In this document: positions 62,601-64,000 of the stretch, in pieces
Layout: every line of letters begins with the position of its first letter
How positions within the stretch are numbered: position 1 is the stretch's first letter
From: Paenibacillus nanensis
GTDB lineage: Bacteria > Bacillota > Bacilli > Paenibacillales > Paenibacillaceae
NCBI RefSeq assembly: GCF_003583765.1
Contig: NZ_QXQA01000010.1
Span: forward strand, 1-64,000
DNA: 64,000 bases
Direction: 5' to 3'
Position numbers and translations under genes: made by a program
The notes under the pieces: generated by a model
What the model was told of the DNA's origin: nothing
Seen by the model: only the letters and a program-made list of their open reading frames with translations
Database searches by the model: none

Positions 62601-64000
62601 TCGGGCAATGTTTTCGGCTATTTTATCCATGATTCTTACGACTCCTCCGATGCGATCAATAAGTTCGATTGGGCCAAGGCGACGGACGCGGCTGCCTATC
62701 CGGTTAACCATGTGACAGGCGAATACACCAAAGGTTTGATCGCGCTTCGGAAGTCTACCGACGCTTTCCGGCTCGGCGATCAAGACCTGGTGAACACGAA
62801 CGTTACGCTTATTGACGCGCCCGAAATCGCGGATAACGACCTTGTCATCGGGTACAAAAATGAGGCCATGGACGGCAGCGGACACTATTACGTGTTTATT
62901 AACGCCGACAGCACCGGCAGAACGTTGACGCTTTCCGAGGATTTAACGTCCGGAATTGTTGTTGTCGATAACGATGAAGCGGGAACTGCGGCCGTGGCAT
63001 CGCCATCCGGCTTCCAGCTGACTGCGGACGCCATTACTCTCGATCCGTTAAGCGCGGTCGTCATTCGGATGGATGCGGCTGCTCCGTCGATGGTGTCGAT
63101 TGCGACGGATGACAGCGAGCTTGCGCTTCATACGGACGAAACGCATTCGATTTCGGTTTACGCTCACTATGAGGGCGGCAGTCGGACGAAAGTGAGAGGC
63201 GCTGCCTTTACATCGAGCAATCCGATGGTCGCTGCGGTCTCTGGCGACGGAGTCGTGACGGCGGTCGGCGCCGGCCGAGCGCAAATTACAGTCGAATACG
63301 GCGGCTTCTCTGCCATCGTGACCGTCGAGGTGACGGAAGCGGATAGGGCAAGGGTCGTTCAATTCAACTATATCCGGCCTGACGGCAACTATACGGATTG
63401 GAACATTTGGGTATGGAATACGGGCGCGCAGGATGGCCAAATTCTGTTTGACACCGTACAAAACGGCGTTGCAACCGCAACAATCGAGGTTGCGGACGAT
63501 GCGGTTGGCGTTGGATTCGTCCTGCGGAAAGGAACCAACTGGGATACGGCTAAGCAAGATATCGGCTACGACCGCATCATTCCGCTTGCGGACGGGGACC
63601 GGTATACGAAGGTGAACGTAACCAGCATGGTGGGCGAGCTGGACGTATTCCCGACGATTGACGGTCCATATCTCAAGGACGGCAACATGACGTTCCGCTA
63701 CCGGGACGAAAGCTTGTTCCGCCAAGGACAAATGGACCGCATAGACGGCGTGCAGGTGAAAATCGGCGGCCGGACTTATGACATGGTGTACGATCCGGCC
63801 AAAGAGTGGTTCGAGTACACGCTTCGGAATGCCGCAGAGGGAAGACACGTCTATACCTTCCTTGTGACCAAGGACGGCGAGACAGTGGAACGGAACGATC
63901 CGACGAACACGGCGGACGGTCAGTCGGTGGTCGATTACCGCAAGCCGGCGGTTACCCTATCCGGCAGTGTAGCGCCAAGCGTCATTCATTCCGATGAGAA
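59655..64000 (+). CDS. pulA: Secreted multidomain pullulanase (GH13), cut by window edge
   Basis: Runs off the right edge after about 1448 residues. Signal peptide to about residue 31 (PPAQA). Then two X25-type pullulanase modules (GDWDPAADATAM, GDWNPSSETLLM), a CBM41 starch-binding domain (LRIHYKRADNSYDAYGLWLW), a CBM48-like domain, and a GH13 barrel with the pullulanase motif YNWGYDP, DVVYTHM, Asp789 in GMRWDMMGD, Glu818 in FIGEGWR and Asp909 in EAHDN. Afterwards come a bacterial Ig-like domain and a second CBM41. It cleaves alpha-1,6 links in pullulan and starch outside the cell. GGAAAGGAG precedes the ATG. More domains, possibly an alpha-amylase unit, may follow. Confidence 0.93.
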   Translation, partial: MKKWRRYGRLLSVVVAAALLWTTIAIPPAQADDDQPNKVTLVGTLQTALGAAGDWDPAADATAMTSLGGGSYKLTGTLPAGNYEYKVALNGAWTESYGIGSYTKPNAEENGGNIVLRLSEETEVTFYYNHTTKKIADSTYYSPLPQEKLPRVAGNMQAQLGDSGDWNPSSETLLMADRDFDQIYDVTATLDPGDYEYKVVLGGGWNEAYPGSNAAFTLPQELPVTFTYHAGTHEVKANFTSPAPADPVPEGHLRIHYKRADNSYDAYGLWLWEHVASPSANWPSGATAFPADKRDGYGAYVDVPLADGAAKVGFLVVNRSSGEKDGGDKSVILSSPEMNEVWIKQGDDKVYASPTGEVAKALLSAEIVSDNQLLLGFTTTEGLNASALAQEITVQDKNGETLTVQSAALQAGQPAVTLTMSQNINLDNTPLSVQYGGRTIAANVGWRLLDRKYTYDGNDLGATYSGGSVALKLWAPKASKVTANFYDKNDAAVLVGSVDLTIGEYGVWSAQVDPQDLTGAGIADLRGYYYQYEVTNNGVTKKVLDPYAKSMAEFRVNTAGEAGPDGDTVGKAAIIDLSGTDPDADYGFAEIDGYEIREDAIIWEAHIRDFTSDPSIAGDLNARWGSYKAFIDKLPYIKSLGVTHVQLLPVMAWYYGDEAAMGTREMEYSASGNEYNWGYDPHSYFSPDGAYSENAKDPELRVKELKELIDAIHEAGMGVVLDVVYTHMAKADFLNDIVPNYYAYQDANGNFLGDFGNNLAMDHAMAEKLMVDSVRYWFDEYKIDGMRWDMMGDAYYPAVQKAYDTASALNPNALFIGEGWRTFKGNLADPSLAGMGADQDWMDQTDSVGVFSDEIRNELKSGFGSEGEPRFITGGARSIQTILNNIKGQPSNTAEDDPGDIVPYIEAHDNLPLYDVIAQSIKKDPSIPANDLEIHKRIRLGNLIVLTSQGTSFLHAGQEYGRTKQWLGAGVPEQKYHALEDESGNVFGYFIHDSYDSSDAINKFDWAKATDAAAYPVNHVTGEYTKGLIALRKSTDAFRLGDQDLVNTNVTLIDAPEIADNDLVIGYKNEAMDGSGHYYVFINADSTGRTLTLSEDLTSGIVVVDNDEAGTAAVASPSGFQLTADAITLDPLSAVVIRMDAAAPSMVSIATDDSELALHTDETHSISVYAHYEGGSRTKVRGAAFTSSNPMVAAVSGDGVVTAVGAGRAQITVEYGGFSAIVTVEVTEADRARVVQFNYIRPDGNYTDWNIWVWNTGAQDGQILFDTVQNGVATATIEVADDAVGVGFVLRKGTNWDTAKQDIGYDRIIPLADGDRYTKVNVTSMVGELDVFPTIDGPYLKDGNMTFRYRDESLFRQGQMDRIDGVQVKIGGRTYDMVYDPAKEWFEYTLRNAAEGRHVYTFLVTKDGETVERNDPTNTADGQSVVDYRKPAVTLSGSVAPSVIHSDE

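Overview
The window looks like chromosomal DNA of a Paenibacillus-type Firmicute (Paenibacillaceae). The grounds are GGAGG-type ribosome sites with frequent GTG/TTG starts, moderately GC-rich genes broken by AT-rich patches, LplB/YtcP-type oligosaccharide permeases, YesM/YesN-type two-component pairs, a ChvE-GguA-GguB-type monosaccharide importer, a large secreted pullulanase, an S-layer-domain relic and intrinsic terminators after most genes. There are no rRNA or tRNA genes, no CRISPR array and no insertion sequence that I can see. Family names come from reading motifs, not from a search.

Layout. 1-1.9 kb: ArsR-type repressor and a medium-chain oxidoreductase sharing one operator type. 2-8.3 kb: galactokinase, membrane and unknown proteins, then a TetR/MFS pair with matching operators. 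8-9.9 kb: AT-rich patch with small genes and repeated hairpins. 10-14.3 kb: two-component pair divergent from a YceI-like protein, then an ECF sigma factor whose tail resembles the adjacent VOC protein. 14.5-22.7 kb: carbohydrate operon (two permeases, binding protein, GH28-like enzyme, GH2 beta-galactosidase). 22.8-30.4 kb: membrane proteins, a broken gene, a DJ-1/PfpI protein and two more two-component pairs. 30.5-35.7 kb: membrane-anchored multicopper oxidase, ROK regulator with MFS transporter, pentapeptide-repeat protein. 36-48.2 kb: a sugar-sensing, chemotaxis and uptake block containing a 51-bp tandem repeat. 48.2-59.2 kb: mixed small genes (NTF2-like, methyltransferase, SLH relic, DrrAB-type exporter with a double-MerR regulator, reductase, hydrolase, lipoprotein, Nudix, GNAT). 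59.2-64 kb: catabolite-controlled promoter and a pullulanase running off the right edge.

How the genes fit together. The dominant theme is carbohydrate capture: extracellular pullulanase, two ABC importers, intracellular glycosidases, galactokinase and a three-component sugar sensor (lipid- or membrane-anchored binding protein + LytS/YesM-like kinase + YesN-like regulator) next to a chemoreceptor. A second theme is local one-component control, where palindromes at promoters can be paired with the adjacent repressor (ArsR, TetR, ROK).

The most unusual element is the leader of the Nudix gene (57331-57567): a good promoter, a 15-codon open frame with three consecutive His codons, a hairpin whose first arm contains the end of that frame, and an intrinsic terminator just before the Nudix ribosome site. 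It has the layout of a translation-coupled attenuator. Other points of note are a dispersed hairpin family with a conserved loop (three copies), a response regulator altered at conserved receiver positions, and the sigma/VOC tail similarity.
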